A stretch of 64,000 bases of DNA from Brachionus manjavacas (taxonomy: Eukaryota; Rotifera; Eurotatoria; Ploima; Brachionidae), in the NCBI GenBank assembly GCA_019054805.1, contig JAHQIY010000019.1, forward strand, positions 1,146,001 through 1,210,000, read 5' to 3'. Within the stretch, counting starts at the first letter, position 1; each line of letters opens with the position of its first letter. Of the stretch, positions 12,791 to 25,511 are shown piece after piece. The notes under the pieces were generated by a model. The model searched no databases. It was not told where the DNA came from and saw only the letters and a program-made list of their open reading frames with translations. A program made the position numbers and the translations under genes.

Positions 12791-13021
12791 AAATAAATTC
12801 AAAATTTTAATTAGTCTCTGTGGGACATATTACCTGCAAAAAACTTCATTTTTTTCTACTTAATCTCAAAAATAAGACTAAAATTTTTCGATGCACATCA
12901 AATTCAATATATTTATTCAGACTAGGTCATTCTCATAGATTCACCTTTAAACATAAATGTGTCCTATTTTAGTCTTGATCAATACAGGTAATGAAAATAT
13001 TTCTAATAGTTTAAAATAAAA

Positions 13022-13550
13022 ATGAATAGCCAAAATTTTATGCTCTATGTTTCTTGTCTTTTAGGACTGGCCCATAAAGGTAACCTTATCTAAAGTTAAC
13101 TTTTATTCAATGCTAAAAGTAAACAGTTTTTAGCCTTCAGTGCTATCAATGCGATTCATCCGAAGACCAATTTTGTCCAGCATTTGGATTTTTTGACGAA
13201 ACAAAAAATGCTCTAGTGGATTGCTACGGCCTCGAGTCGGCTACACCAGGACACATGTGTGTGAAAATTTCCAAAAGTAGTCCGGATACACTTTACGGTA
13301 ATTTTTTGCTCTTATTTTAGAATTAAGCTTTGACATTTTTAAAGCAAAGGGATGGAAGACTACAATCAGAAGATGTGCCAGCAGATCTGATTTCAGTGTC
13401 AGTTGGGGCTGTCGCTATTATATTGATGAAGTTGGCCTTTATGTTGAAACTTGCTACTGTTCGGACAGAGATGGTTGCAATTCAGCAATTAGATTAAATG
13501 TGTTCAAAATGCTTCCTTTGGTTTTGTTATCAAAGATGCTTTTTCTTTAA
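13022..13550 (+). CDS. Ly6/three-finger GPI-anchored surface protein
   Basis: Three exons: 13022-13079, 13127-13297, 13345-13550 (introns 47 and 47 nt, GT..AG), closing exactly to 144 aa. Exon 1 encodes a short hydrophobic leader (VSCLLGLAHK). The mature part opens SLQCYQCDSS, the classic Ly6 start. It has cysteines spaced as in a single three-finger domain and ends ETCYCSDRDGCNSA, the C.C..D.CN signature. A hydrophobic tail (VFKMLPLVLLSKMLFL) after the CN motif fits a GPI-anchor signal. Members act at the cell surface in signalling or channel modulation; the ligand cannot be told from sequence. Exon 1 is the least certain part. Confidence 0.85.
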
Positions 13551-14674
13551 AACAAATGTATTTATTCTTTTTCAATTTTTTGTAGAATTAATTATTTAAT
13601 TTTAAATTATAAAAAATAAACTATTCTAAAATTCTCTTTTTTAAAATATTTAGATTTGGATCAGCAAAAATTTTTATTAAAGATATATTTGAAGGCTTAG
13701 GTTGGAATTAAACTAAAAGTGGAATTAGAAACAAACAAAAATTTAAAAGAATTTAAGTAAATGTAAACAGTCTAGAAAAATTAAGAAATTATTCTAAGTA
13801 TTTCCTAAAATTGAAAAATGGCTTTAAAGAAAAGCTTTTGATAGAAGTAGGAAGGTGGGTTTTTAAATCTTTGTTTCTAAAATTTAGAATTTTCATTTTT
13901 AATTTTGATCAATTTTGATCGTACAGTTTTTGTATTTTATAAAAATATTTTTTAATTCTAAAACTAAACTTATGCGATTTAAAATTGAATTAAATTTTTT
14001 TTCGCTGTACTTAGAAACCGGAAATTGCGGCCGAGAAAACAGTCTTTAGAAATGGGACTGTAATAGGTCCGGTAATTTTAATCGAAAAAACTCCATTTTA
14101 TTTTTTTATTTTTCGTCAAAATTTTTACTTCATTTATAAATTTTAAAAATTTTTTCATATAAATCTATCAAGTAAATAATTCTTCCTACTGATTTTATTA
14201 AGAAAATTCATACTCCAAACTTGGAAATTATTATTTTTATACCTTTAAATTAAAAAATAAAATAAATAAATAATGAAAATCAAGCCTGAGAAAAACTTCA
14301 GAATCTGTAATTAATCTCAGCTAGTTTAAAAACAATCATTAAGAAATTTTGGTTGTTATTTTTTTTCTATAAATTTTAACAATTACTTTTTAATATTAAA
14401 ATGTTTAATATCTTGTCATTAACATTACAATTATTAATAAAAAAGAATAAAAATATTTGTTAACAAGTGTAAGAACAAAAAATAAATGAATAATTTTCAA
14501 TCATCCTAAAGTTTCTATAAAGAATTTCCTTAAAATTTTGAATTAAAAAGATTTCTTTCAAAACAAGAGTAAAATTAAAAAAATTATAAAAAAATTTTTG
14601 TGAACAAGATTAATCTTTGATTTAAATTAAAAATAGTTATTATATTTAAAAAAAAAAATAATTTTAAGAAATTT
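13551..14674. other. AT-rich intergenic, nothing recognised
   Basis: No gene or repeat boundary identified. About 135 bp just before the next gene (14675-14811) resembles 22078-22218 upstream of its paralogue, so the promoter was duplicated with the gene. Confidence 0.55.
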
Positions 14675-14811
14675 TTCTCTGAAAAATAAATAAAACTTAA
14701 CTTCGAAACAATTTTAAGTACCTAATAAAAGCTTTACCAAATCTTAACCATTCTTGATTTCAATTCTCACCTTTAATTTCGTAAAATAAAAAATTTCAAA
14801 AATTTTTTACG

Positions 14812-15678
14812 ATGGATAGAATGCCAACATCGAACGGCATAAACCGTTCCAATTACACAACGACCACCAATTTTTCTGAAGCAACATCGTCTTACGTGCT
14901 CATACCGGATCAGCGCCTCAGAGAAATAGTTCAGAAATTAGTCAATTCCGAGCAAGACCGAATTGCTAACAATGTTGATCCAAATTTAATTACCCAAATA
15001 AACCACAGAGGCTATTCTCTATTTTTTAGCCGTACCGGAGTAAACCCTTTTCAGCAGCAACAGCATCAGCAGGATCAAAATAATTCACTAGAGTTTGATT
15101 CTTCAAACCAAGCAGCATCAGAGAATGAGCCAAGAGAAAACAGTCATAACATTCAAAAAGTTGATCCTATCGAGATTCCAAGTGAAGCTTCAACTGCAAG
15201 AAACAATGTAGTTACAATGACCCAGGTCAATGATCAGCAAAAGTCGGTTTATACCGAAAGAGCACCAACGATGGTATTTAATCAAAGTATGCCAATGCAG
15301 GATCAAGTGCCCCCAGAAGTTAACAGAGCGATACAGCAAGATTTGGCTAAAAATCCTCTTTATGGTGCCGAACGCTCTTACAAAATAGTTCTCAACAACA
15401 AAATGCCAGGTGGAGAACCACGAGTTGTCAAAGTGATTGCAAAATCTCCTAATTATCGACAATTACCACAATTACAGCCGAAATATATCATTCAGCAAAA
15501 ACCTCAGTATGTCCAGTATATAGAGTCTGAAGATTTCGCTTTAAATGAACCAGTAGATGAATATAGTCAAAGAGGCTCAAAAATTGCTGAAAATCAGAAT
15601 AGTTCAAGTCAAATTGATCGATTTGACCGTTCAAACTTCTTCCAGAAAGCTAACCGCCGCCCAAACTGGCGGCCATAG
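14812..15678 (+). CDS. Unknown Q/N-rich protein, copy 1 of a duplicated pair
   Basis: Intronless frame of 288 aa; I do not recognise the family. No signal peptide or membrane segment. Residues 1-25 are polar (N/T/S), about 30-70 hold a possible helical segment (QRLREIVQKLVNSEQ), about 80-90 is QQQQHQQDQ, and the C-terminal half is basic and P/Q-rich with KIVLNNKMPGGEPRVVKVIA. The composition suggests a largely disordered protein. The copy at 22219-23139 is identical in residues about 34-247; this one lacks a 41-residue stretch near the N-terminus and has its own 40-residue tail rich in R, N and F. The start is supported because upstream DNA and the MDRMP/MNRMP starts align between copies. Confidence 0.8.
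   Translation: MDRMPTSNGINRSNYTTTTNFSEATSSYVLIPDQRLREIVQKLVNSEQDRIANNVDPNLITQINHRGYSLFFSRTGVNPFQQQQHQQDQNNSLEFDSSNQAASENEPRENSHNIQKVDPIEIPSEASTARNNVVTMTQVNDQQKSVYTERAPTMVFNQSMPMQDQVPPEVNRAIQQDLAKNPLYGAERSYKIVLNNKMPGGEPRVVKVIAKSPNYRQLPQLQPKYIIQQKPQYVQYIESEDFALNEPVDEYSQRGSKIAENQNSSSQIDRFDRSNFFQKANRRPNWRP
14911..15554 (+). repeat. 644-bp tract shared with 22438-23081
   Basis: Read base by base, this block matches 22438-23081 with one substitution (T at 15168 versus A at 22695, silent). Coding and upstream DNA immediately outside the block is clearly more diverged, with indels. Confidence 0.9.
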
Positions 15679-16389
15679 ATTTTATCTGGCAAAATACTGG
15701 CAAAAAACAAAAACTAGAGTTGGTTGAACAGTTTATTAAAATCGGTTTAGTTTTATTTTCAAAACAAGATTTGAATTTACCAAAATTGGTCTTGAAAAAA
15801 GATCTGGTTCTGGTTTCAAAATTGGTTTTGAGTTATTTAAATGTTTTATTTTTTTTATTTCACTTTAAAAATAAATTATTCTCTATCCTAAAAAAAATCA
15901 CATTTTTCCTTTATGCACAAAAAAATTTCAAAAATCGTTTCCAAGCTATTCTAAATAGTTGTCGAGTTCGCGGCCCATAAGTGCTCGGATGAGTGGCGCT
16001 GTTTATGATGAACGTCCCATAGTAACTTAGGCGGCAGATTGTTGAGTCTTAACCATACCGATGCCAGTACCAAGTCCGGATGAAAAAATGGGAGAAAGAC
16101 TAATTGACAAAAAAGAAGTCAGATTTAGCTGATATTTTAAATGTAGAATTATATTATTTTATAAAAGTAGCCTTTTGACTCCAAAAAAAATTATAATTCC
16201 AACCCAATCAAAGAGACCTAAAGTCAAAACCCATTAAGGGATGATTAAGCCCATTTATTAATGAAAAAAGCAAATAAAAATTTATAAAATAAATAAATAA
16301 TTAATTTTTTGAAATTAAAATCAAAATTAGAAAATTTTTTTTTAAATTTTATGAAAAACAAATTAATGTTATTGTTTATTTTTCGTTTT
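15679..16389. other. Intergenic with a short dispersed repeat
   Basis: About 16075-16150 contains CCGGATGAAAAAATGGGAGA and AGACTAATTGACAA. A similar block, in the same strand sense, lies at about 21110-21205 (CCGGATGAAAATTTGGGAGG, AGACTAATTAACAA). The frame at 15720-15980 is low-complexity and not called. Confidence 0.45.
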
Positions 16390-19300
16390 AATAAAACAAA
16401 ATCTAAATGGAGATCATCAATAAGTAATTTATTGATGAACTTAGAATAATAATTATCAAACGTTTTTCACCATAATCATTGAACTTTTCTTTGGAAGGAA
16501 CGAGATAGTCATTTGAATTTCTTAGATTATATTCAAATCATATCAAAATATCATTATTTAATCAGCAATCTATTATATTATAATCGATTGGTGATTAAAA
16601 CTTCACTTAAGTAAACAGACGATGTTTTAAATTTACAATTTTATGTACAAAATGAGCAAGTCGTTTGACAATTCTATGATGAAAGCAGTCGATGTTAAAT
16701 TTATTCAATTCGATACTTAAAGTGTTAAAGTCGTCATTGTCATGAATATTTGTGCAAATATTTAATAATCTTTGAACACAGTACTAATAAGAATCAGCTT
16801 ATTTTTGAATAAATCTTTTTATAAAATATATTGATGACGATAGATAATAGTCAAAAAATATAAATGATTGATTGAATGATTGATCGGCATGATAAATGAT
16901 TTGAAGAACTGGGGCTTGACTTTGTGTGATAAGTAAAATAATCTTCTTAAAGCATAAAATTGCTTTATTATTTTTAGTTCTTAAGCTTATTGCGAGAAAG
17001 TTAGCTTGTAATCAATTGTGACTCCGAGGAGTTTAAATTTATCAACAACATCAAGCATAATACCATTTTTTTTCAATATTATTGGGAAAATTAAGTTTTG
17101 CTTTATCTGAGATAGTCTTGGACCAATTAATATCTAAACTATTGAATTTACACCAAGTAAATAACTTTTGTATCGATTCAAGAAAAGAATGAATAAGTTC
17201 AGATTAGTTTTGGTGTCCGTGCAAGCGGATAGTAAAACGGGTCCTTGAACGGGCCAAAATTTTCCTAAACACTGAACGTGACCGTATTAACCGTCCCACG
17301 TTTAAGCGCATCTTATTATCAACACACCAGCGTTGTACGGCATCAACTATCTCTTGAGAAAGGTTGCCAAATATGTTTCCCACAATGTAAGCTAGGATGT
17401 CGTCGGCGTACTTTAGTAACTCAACTCCAAAAGACAGGTACTCATTGATGTCAAGTATGAAGAGGAGGAATAGGATAGGTCCAAGGACACTGCCCTGAAT
17501 AACACCAGCACGAACATCTCGCCATTTTGTTGCCTTATCTCTGTAGACAACTCGTTGTTTACGATGTGACAGCCAAGTTGCAATCCAAGTGATTAGTCAT
17601 TGAGGAAGCATAGACTCGATCTTGATAACATCGTCAACCAAGTCGAATGCCTTGGCGAAGTCGAAGAAAATTCCTATCACCTTCTGGTCACCACTGTCTA
17701 TAGCTTTTCCCCATTCATCTAAAACCATAATCAATGCATCGGTGGTGCTTCTCCCATTTAAGAAGCCAAATTGCTTGTTCGTGAGAAGCCTAACACGAAC
17801 AAGGCGCAGTATTTGCTTGGTGATAATGCGCTCCATGATCTTACATGGCGTCGAAGTGATGGCAATTGGTCGCATGTCGCTAGGTGTAGCTGGATTCTGC
17901 ACTTTCGGGATTGGCGTGATGTTACCAAGTCGCCATTCGTCAATGACAATACCTTTGTTTACGCAATGGTTAAAGATGGCAACTAAAGGTGAGACTAACT
18001 CGAGTCTTGCTGAGTAAAGTAGCTTTCCTGAGATGCCATCTGGGCCAGCCGAGGTTGAGTTCGACACGTTGCGAAGTTGTTCGCCTACGTTAGTAAAGTT
18101 GAAAACCGGAACGACGGGTGATATGTTAGCTTGCGTCACACCTTGCCAAACAGTATCCGAGAACTGCTCGATTAGTCGTTCGCCATACTCAGGATCAGGT
18201 GGCAGAGTGGTAGGTGGCTTGCGCAACTTGTTTGCATGTTCCCACATGCCGGCTTTAATCCTCGTATACTTCTCGCGGTAGAAAGTAGCTTTGCGGGTGG
18301 CGATTAAACCTACAATGCAAAGAGCAAGTTGATCACGTAGGTTGTATTCACCTGCAGAGTGTAGACGCTGGCGTTCGCGGATCAGCTGCTTGATTTCGAC
18401 ATTCATCCACTCTTGGTCGACCTTAGTCTCAACGATTCGCAATGGCTGGTTAAGGTCTTGTGCGTTACGAATGGCTTGCATTATTTGGTTGATGGAGCTT
18501 TGCGGGTCTGTTTTAATGTCAGCGAGAAGGGCACTGGTGTCAAGCTGTCGTATTGCAGAAACCATGTCGCAAAGTCGACCTGAGCGGACTAAAATTTCGT
18601 TCGGAAGGTCTGCTTGCCGAATAAAGGTGTTTTGTGGCAATGACCATGACGATTCGGTGATCGCTGCAGCTCGGTTCGTTGTTTTCCGAGTTTAGTAAGT
18701 TAAAATACTGGGGAGAGCTGGTTGGTGGAACGAGTGGGTTAAGTGTCTCAGAGATGTGACAGCCTGGGGCATTGGAGAGAATTATGTCGAGATATTTTGC
18801 AGTTGGTTCACGATTGATTTGACGTTAGTAGAATTTGGTGCAAAGTGGTCGAACGTCTGCTCAATTGAAATCACCAGCGACGAATATAAGAGGCTTGTTG
18901 TTGCTCGAGCACTTAGTCACTGGTTCTTCAAGCGCATGACACAATTGACTGATCGAGCTACGAAGACGCGATACATTGAACTCTGGAATGTAAACGGCTA
19001 CAGCAAGTACGCAGGATTCTTGAAAGACGATATGGTCGGGTGCGAGTTATCGTGAATTCTAATAAGCCGAGTTTGGCCCGGCCTTCTTCTGTATGCCAGC
19101 CTTTAATGATTGGTGGTGTAGCAGGTAATCTAGTTATGAACTCAGCATAATCCGTTCTCACAAGTATCATCGTACCCCCACCACGTTTACCAGTGCGCTA
19201 GGTACTCTTGGTATAATATTGTCTCAGCTTGTGTGTATTACTGTAGGATAACTTGGCACAAATAAAAGCGACTGAGTCGGAATCAAGCCAAGTCTCGGTG

Positions 19301-19575
19301 ATAATAACAATATTTGGGCGTTCGTCTTAAAGCATCTGTATGAGTTATGGTACTTTTTTTTTGAGTGAGCCAAATTGGTACTAAAATGGTTGGTAGTTGA
19401 CGGGAGAGCGCAGAAGAATTAGATAAAAATGGTGACGCAAGTGGGTTTAGGGTGCTTCGACTGGCAAAATGCTGATGAGGCGCAGCTCGGGTAACTCGGC
19501 GTACTCGTCATAATCCAAGCTCTTTCTTGGCGTTCTCGACGATAACTTTGTGCTGAACGATCACATAATTTCAAT
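16390..19575 (-). mobile_element. Non-LTR retrotransposon, endonuclease + reverse transcriptase, decayed
   Basis: Reads from high to low coordinates. Endonuclease: IVIITETWLDSDS (about 19320-19280), GKRGGGTMILVRTDY (about 19190-19145), VAGDFN (about 18870) and SDHRIV (about 18670), all APE-type motifs, broken by shifts. Reverse transcriptase is open from 18640 to 17597: SAGPDGISGKLLYS, PIPKV, MRPIAITS, then GIFFDFAKAFDLVDD. After a stop it continues with VIQGSVLGPILFLLFI and YADD (about 17500-17400), and a C-terminal segment (FNIDCFHHRIVKRLAHF; YNLRNSNDYLVPS) to about 16400. QGSVLGP plus YADD places it in the CR1/Jockey-like group. It is GC-richer than its surroundings, suggesting a fairly recent arrival, but multiple stops and shifts make it inactive. 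Confidence 0.9.
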
Positions 19576-22077
19576 ATTTCAATATTTCAGATCCGATAGA
19601 TTCACGTTTTTTCGGAATATCATTTTGATTGAATAAAAATGGCTAGTCATTTGATAAGTTCTTTGAATAGGCACAGATAAAAACGCCACAATCTTTATCA
19701 TATCCATATTGTTTTGGGTACAAATGGTCATTTAGTCATCCATGAATCTGAGTCAGCCAAATAATTAATTTGCGAGGAACGAGCGGTCGCGTGACGAACT
19801 GATTAAACAGACACGGACACGTAGAAAAATCGTAAATGGAACAGTTTTAAAAAAATTCTTAACGTAAATCGTCAATAGACTATACAAATTAATTGATAAA
19901 TTACATGTTATTTTTTACTTTTTCGAAACTAATAAATTATAATAAACATGAAAATAAAACATAACATTAAAGCTGAAAGTTAACGCCCCGTTACTCGCAA
20001 TTATAAAGCCGTGCTTCCCTATCTTATACTTTTTAAGAACTTTCCGAATTTTTTCAATAATCTCGATATTACTATTATAAATTGAGTCATAATACTTGAT
20101 TTTTTTTGACAAGTATCAAATATAATTAAGACCCAATGATTTTTATTGAATAAAACTGGATGAAATAGCAACTAAAAGTCGGTTTTAGAATTTTTCACAA
20201 CAGATTTCGATACCGCTCGAAGATTTCCATCTAAAATTTTATTGATGATAAGAGATTGTGATGTAAGAGAACATTTGTCATTCAGATTAGAGTTAGACAG
20301 AGTTTTCATGTAAAATTAACGATTAAATCATTTTAGAACCACATAATAAATCATATAAACTCAATCTATTCACCTCATAAGCAAACCCTTTAACAATGAC
20401 AGTAAGACGATTATCATGATTTAAGACAGATTCCTGGGATTTAGAGTCATTTTTGAGCAAAACCAAAGATTACTCTGAATCAAGTTTGGTTGAGTGCAAT
20501 TTTGGATTAGAATTATCATTCAGACAAATTAAATTATTTCGAGTACAATAGTGAACAGCTTTCTTACTCAAGATCTTATTCGTTGTTTGACTGTGATACC
20601 CCCGTCCTTTGAAATTTTAATTTGAATCGGCTGTTGTTTGCTAGCTGACTTTTTGGTGTTTATCGACTTTGTTTGACTCAGGTTGTCATTTCCAAAGGCA
20701 GGCGACCTTGAGTCAGATGTTGAGAATAAATTTTAAAATTTTTTTCTTTTTTCCAGCAAGATATGTCTTTGAAGTTAAACCTTATGACTATTAATGTAAA
20801 CATAAGAGAAGTCATTTACATTTTTAGATTTTTCTTAACTAACATTAGCATTCTAATGGATTTCACATTTTTGAGTTTGCATAATACTGGTCTGTTGCAC
20901 TTTGAAATACTAAAATATCCTAATCTCTTATGCTGTAAAGGTTTTACTTACCTTATCAGAAGAATTTGTATTTCCGTTTTCATTTGAATCAGGTGCTGAA
21001 TTTTCATCATTTAATTTAACTAACTTTTTTGCGAGGCTTGTACATGCTAGTGCTTTATCCATATTTTGTACTCGATAAGCCAAACAACCAAATTGCAAAT
21101 TTTAATTAACAAACAAGAAGTCAGTTTTGACGATAGCTGATTTTTTAGATGTAGAATTAGACCGGATGAAAATTTGGGAGGGAGACTAATTAACAAACAA
21201 AATTCATTCTCAATAGGTCTTTTACCTGAGCTTCAATATAAATTTTTTCTTTTATATCATTTTACCAATTCCCCTTATTTTTCTAGAATCCTTTTTAATT
21301 TCTTTTGAGACTTTGGAGTTTTTCCTTTTTTTATTTGCATTCTCACAATCAGCTAAATAGCTCTTTGTTTAAAAGGTTCTTTAGATTAAAAATTTCAGTT
21401 TTAAACGATAGACAACAAAAAAAACTAATATTTTTTAAATTTTAAAGGACCGTTTTTTATCTTTACATAATTTTTTCTTTTAACGCTTTAACGGACTAAA
21501 TATTTATTTGAACTTTAATTTAGGTGTAATTAAAACAATCTAATAATTAAAAACATACATGTAAATAAGCAAAACATTAAGAAATTATTTTAAAATTTTT
21601 ATGGATTAGCTTTGATTCTTTATTTTAAATAAAAATATTAAACAAAGTAATTTGCGAAAAATTTATTTCAAAAAGTTATTAATTCACAAATAACATTTTC
21701 AAATTTCTTAAATTTAAAAAAGTCCAATTTGCTAATTTGTTTTCCATTCTAACTTAGACATGACCTTAATTAGGTTTAATATGAAATAATTAATCATGCT
21801 TAATTTATTTTTCAATTTAATTTTTTTTAGTTAGCTCCCCTAATTTCCGAACTAAGGTGTTTATAGAAAGTTTAAAAATTAGAAAATTTAATTTTTAAAA
21901 AAATTAAAAAAACTTGATCTAAATTTTCAAAATTTTCAAAGTTCAAAGAATACATTTTGTTCAAAATGATAATTTCTCTTTTATTTAAAGTAAAATTCAA
22001 ATCTATTTGTTTACAGTAATTATTATTTGAATAAAATAAAAAGATGTTTATTCTTTTAAAAATAAACACTTAACACA
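19576..22077. other. Intergenic, nothing recognised
   Basis: No coding feature supported. Open frames near 19915-20112, 20763-20987 and 21872-22069 are F/I/L/N-rich and A/T-driven. The shared short repeat at 21110-21205 is the only structured piece noticed. Confidence 0.5.
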
Positions 22078-22218
22078 AATTTCTCTATAAAAAAAATAAA
22101 ACTCAACTTGGAAACAATTTTAAGTACTTGAAAAAAAACTTTACCTAATCTTAACCATACTTGATTGAAATTCACCTACCTGTTATTTTTAAGATTTAAA
22201 TTTTGAAAAATTTTCATA

Positions 22219-23139
22219 ATGAATAGAATGCCAATTTCGAACGGAAAAAATCGTTCCAATTACCAAACGACCAATAATTTTTCTGTAGTAAAGCGCGTCA
22301 ATGACCCAGGAATTAGGCAAGACTCGCAAACAATTGATGCCCAAAAAGACCCAGTCAGACACCAAATAAACAGATACTTGGCGGCTCAGGACTCACATCA
22401 AATGCCGCCAGAGTCTTCTTATGTGCTCATACCGGACCAGCGCCTCAGAGAAATAGTTCAGAAATTAGTCAATTCCGAGCAAGACCGAATTGCTAACAAT
22501 GTTGATCCAAATTTAATTACCCAAATAAACCACAGAGGCTATTCTCTATTTTTTAGCCGTACCGGAGTAAACCCTTTTCAGCAGCAACAGCATCAGCAGG
22601 ATCAAAATAATTCACTAGAGTTTGATTCTTCAAACCAAGCAGCATCAGAGAATGAGCCAAGAGAAAACAGTCATAACATTCAAAAAGTTGATCCAATCGA
22701 GATTCCAAGTGAAGCTTCAACTGCAAGAAACAATGTAGTTACAATGACCCAGGTCAATGATCAGCAAAAGTCGGTTTATACCGAAAGAGCACCAACGATG
22801 GTATTTAATCAAAGTATGCCAATGCAGGATCAAGTGCCCCCAGAAGTTAACAGAGCGATACAGCAAGATTTGGCTAAAAATCCTCTTTATGGTGCCGAAC
22901 GCTCTTACAAAATAGTTCTCAACAACAAAATGCCAGGTGGAGAACCACGAGTTGTCAAAGTGATTGCAAAATCTCCTAATTATCGACAATTACCACAATT
23001 ACAGCCGAAATATATCATTCAGCAAAAACCTCAGTATGTCCAGTATATAGAGTCTGAAGATTTCGCTTTAAATGAACCAGTGGTTGCGTTAAGTCGTAGG
23101 GATTCGAAAAATGCTGGCATTCAAAAAAATTTTAAATAA
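22219..23139 (+). CDS. Unknown Q/N-rich protein, copy 2 of a duplicated pair
   Basis: Intronless, 306 aa, same unrecognised family as 14812-15678. After the shared start (MNRMPISNG..NRSNY) it has about 41 extra residues (VKRVNDPGIRQDSQ... to DSHQMPPES) absent from copy 1. Then comes the block identical to copy 1, then a different shorter tail (VVALSRRDSKNAGIQKNFK), whose spacing of S, R and K still hints at common ancestry. Predicted disordered, no membrane or secretion signals. The two copies lie about 7.5 kb apart in direct orientation around a dead LINE. Both frames are open with matching upstream DNA, so both may be expressed. Confidence 0.8.
   Translation: MNRMPISNGKNRSNYQTTNNFSVVKRVNDPGIRQDSQTIDAQKDPVRHQINRYLAAQDSHQMPPESSYVLIPDQRLREIVQKLVNSEQDRIANNVDPNLITQINHRGYSLFFSRTGVNPFQQQQHQQDQNNSLEFDSSNQAASENEPRENSHNIQKVDPIEIPSEASTARNNVVTMTQVNDQQKSVYTERAPTMVFNQSMPMQDQVPPEVNRAIQQDLAKNPLYGAERSYKIVLNNKMPGGEPRVVKVIAKSPNYRQLPQLQPKYIIQQKPQYVQYIESEDFALNEPVVALSRRDSKNAGIQKNFK
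22438..23081 (+). repeat. 644-bp tract shared with 14911-15554
   Basis: Partner of the tract at 14911-15554; one mismatch in 644 bp, including third codon positions. Confidence 0.9.
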
Positions 23140-25228
23140 AACCTTTTAATAAGTTTGTTTATTATAGTCTTAATTATGTGTATTTTTCATAGGTGAATTT
23201 AAGAAAAGAAGCCACAGCTTTTTTTTGTTTTCTTTAAAATTATTTTTCACTAAAGTTTTAACAAGTGTGAAAGATAATAAATAATTAAAAATTAAATATT
23301 TTTTTTCTAAATCTTTGAAAAATTAAACTGTTTAAATATTGACAATTTTTTAAGCTAATTTTTTAAAACTTTAACAAAAGTTTGAACAAAATTATTATTT
23401 TATTAATTATTATTATTGTTATCAATATTTATTTGAAAAAAATGACGTTTGTTTTGGCGTTGTTTAAAATAAAGAATGTTTTTAATGACATTCGTCAAGT
23501 AATTTTTGTTTTTAGATATCAAAAAGATTGAAAATATATTTAAAAAGAAGTTTTAAAAATTTAATGTTGAAATAAAATTTAGCTTTTTTTACAAAAAAGA
23601 AAAATTATTAAAAGTTGTTAAATCAATGTAATTTTTTTATTTTTAAATTTTTTAAATTTTTGATTATTAACTAATTAATTAAGTTGGGTCTAGTGGAAAA
23701 TGTGATCAGTTGTTCACCAAAAATGTGACCATGGATAAAAGTCCATAATGTGAAAATTTTGTACACATAATCCCTGTTCATAGCAAAAAAAATGTTCATG
23801 ATTTAAAATTTTTTTTTTAGTGAAGCTTAGTCAAGTCAACTAATTTTCTGATTTTAAACTAAAAAAAATAAATATGATTCTTTAATTAATTCAAAAAAAA
23901 TCATTAATAATTTTAATAAATTTAAATAGAGCTTTAAATAAATTTTGTTCCTTGACAAATAAAAGAGCTTTTTATTATTTCAAAATTACAAAATTTTTGA
24001 AAATTTTAGAAAAAATTAAAAATCATCTGAATACATACATTTGAAAAAAGAAATAAACACTTGCTTTGAATTTCATTCAGTGGATGAAAGTGTCAACTTG
24101 GTTTCTGCCTAAGAGCTGCTGAGCTCGGCTCCGCAGGAGATCAACAAACTGTTAGTAATAAGCAATGAAAAAAAAATTTTAAGTCATTAAAAACAACTCT
24201 GTTCGTAATACTTAGAAAAATTTTAATTCTTATTTTTTTATTTTATGATTAAGCTAACCATTAAAAAAATTTAAATACTATCATTCTATTCAAAGTTAAA
24301 AAAAAGATGGAAACACTGATTTGAAAATTTTCAGACAAGCCTATGAGTTGGTTTTGATCGTGCTAGTCCTAAATATTAAAATAATAGGTACAAAAAACAT
24401 TTTCAACAAATGGAATTGATATTTATAAAAAGTATATGTGCTATAAACACTATAAAAAAGGAAAGGTCATAGAAAATGAGATGAGCACCTCCCCATCATC
24501 CACTAGAATATAAAAGGAACAATTATTATTAATTATTATTAATAACTTAAATACTTTAATAACTTGGAGATGCTCTGGATGTGGATGTTACAAATCAGTT
24601 TTCGAAGATAAATTTTTTTCGCTTTATAAAAAAAATTAGATAAATTGTTTTTTTATTTCATAAAAAGAAATCTTTTAACCACTAGACAAAATGTTTATTT
24701 TTTTCTCCGATTTATTGGCATCTCGTCGAAGATTAGTTGATGCCTTGAATAATCTATCAACTAGAACTTATTAAAATTCATTTTACCTTATTTGGCATTT
24801 TTTAAATATATCTTTATTCTTTTTAAGAATCTTGTCATGTACCATAAATCATCTTTTCTTTAAGAAAGAATTAGTAATAATAATCTTTGTATTGTCCCAT
24901 ATTTCATTACAAATTTTGAAAAAAGCAGTTTAAGAATTTTTAAATTTATCTGAAATTATATTTTTTTAGCAAACTCAAAAATTGAATGGAGCAAAAAAAA
25001 TAAAATTTTAATTAGATATGACAAAAAATAACTTTTCAGAATTTAGTGAAGATTCATTTTTAAACCTTAATATAATTTGAAAATCTTCATGGATAGAAAT
25101 CAATATATCTCAAATTATCGAATTGCATAGGGCATACATGGTCAAATCAAACTTTAAAGTCTTGATAAGCAGTATTTTCGGGTTTTCAGTTTTTTTTTAA
25201 GCTTTTCTAATCGTAAAATATTAGGCTT
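23140..25228. other. AT-rich intergenic, nothing recognised
   Basis: No gene seen. A short GC-richer piece at about 24095-24155 (GAGCTGCTGAGCTCGGCTCC) is unexplained. Confidence 0.5.
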
Positions 25229-25511
25229 TGTTATAACCCAAATTTAATAACATTAAATTTGGGTTATAAACAGTTACAATATTATTTTCAACAGTTACAG
25301 TAGTAATTATTTTCAAGTCATAATTTTTCATATATAAATGCTTGTTTTTCACATATTAGTTTCAGATTACAATTTATTACAAATAAAGATTTATCCTTAA
25401 AAAGTTGTTTCTTTTAGTATTTGGTCTCTCAACCAAAGCATAGCGGGAGTTCTTAAATTAATACTCGTAAATGCACATTAAGATAATAAACAAAAACCCA
25501 CGTTTATTACA
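25229..25511 (+). mobile_element. Solo LTR of the Gypsy family at 42.1-45.5 kb
   Basis: 283 bp starting TGTTATAACCC and ending TTTATTACA (TG..CA). It aligns along its whole length with the 3' LTR at 45187-45472 (shared blocks ATAAACAGTTACAATATTAT, GGTCTCTCAA, AAAGCATAGCGGGAGTT). Flanked by GCTT on both sides (25225-25228, 25512-25515), a 4-bp target duplication, so it arose by LTR-LTR recombination after a full insertion. Confidence 0.88.

Noticed and set aside
15190..15462. Antisense open frame of 90 codons, repeated at 22717-22989
   Set aside because: Mirror of the conserved core of the Q/N-rich genes; its presence in both copies follows from the DNA identity.
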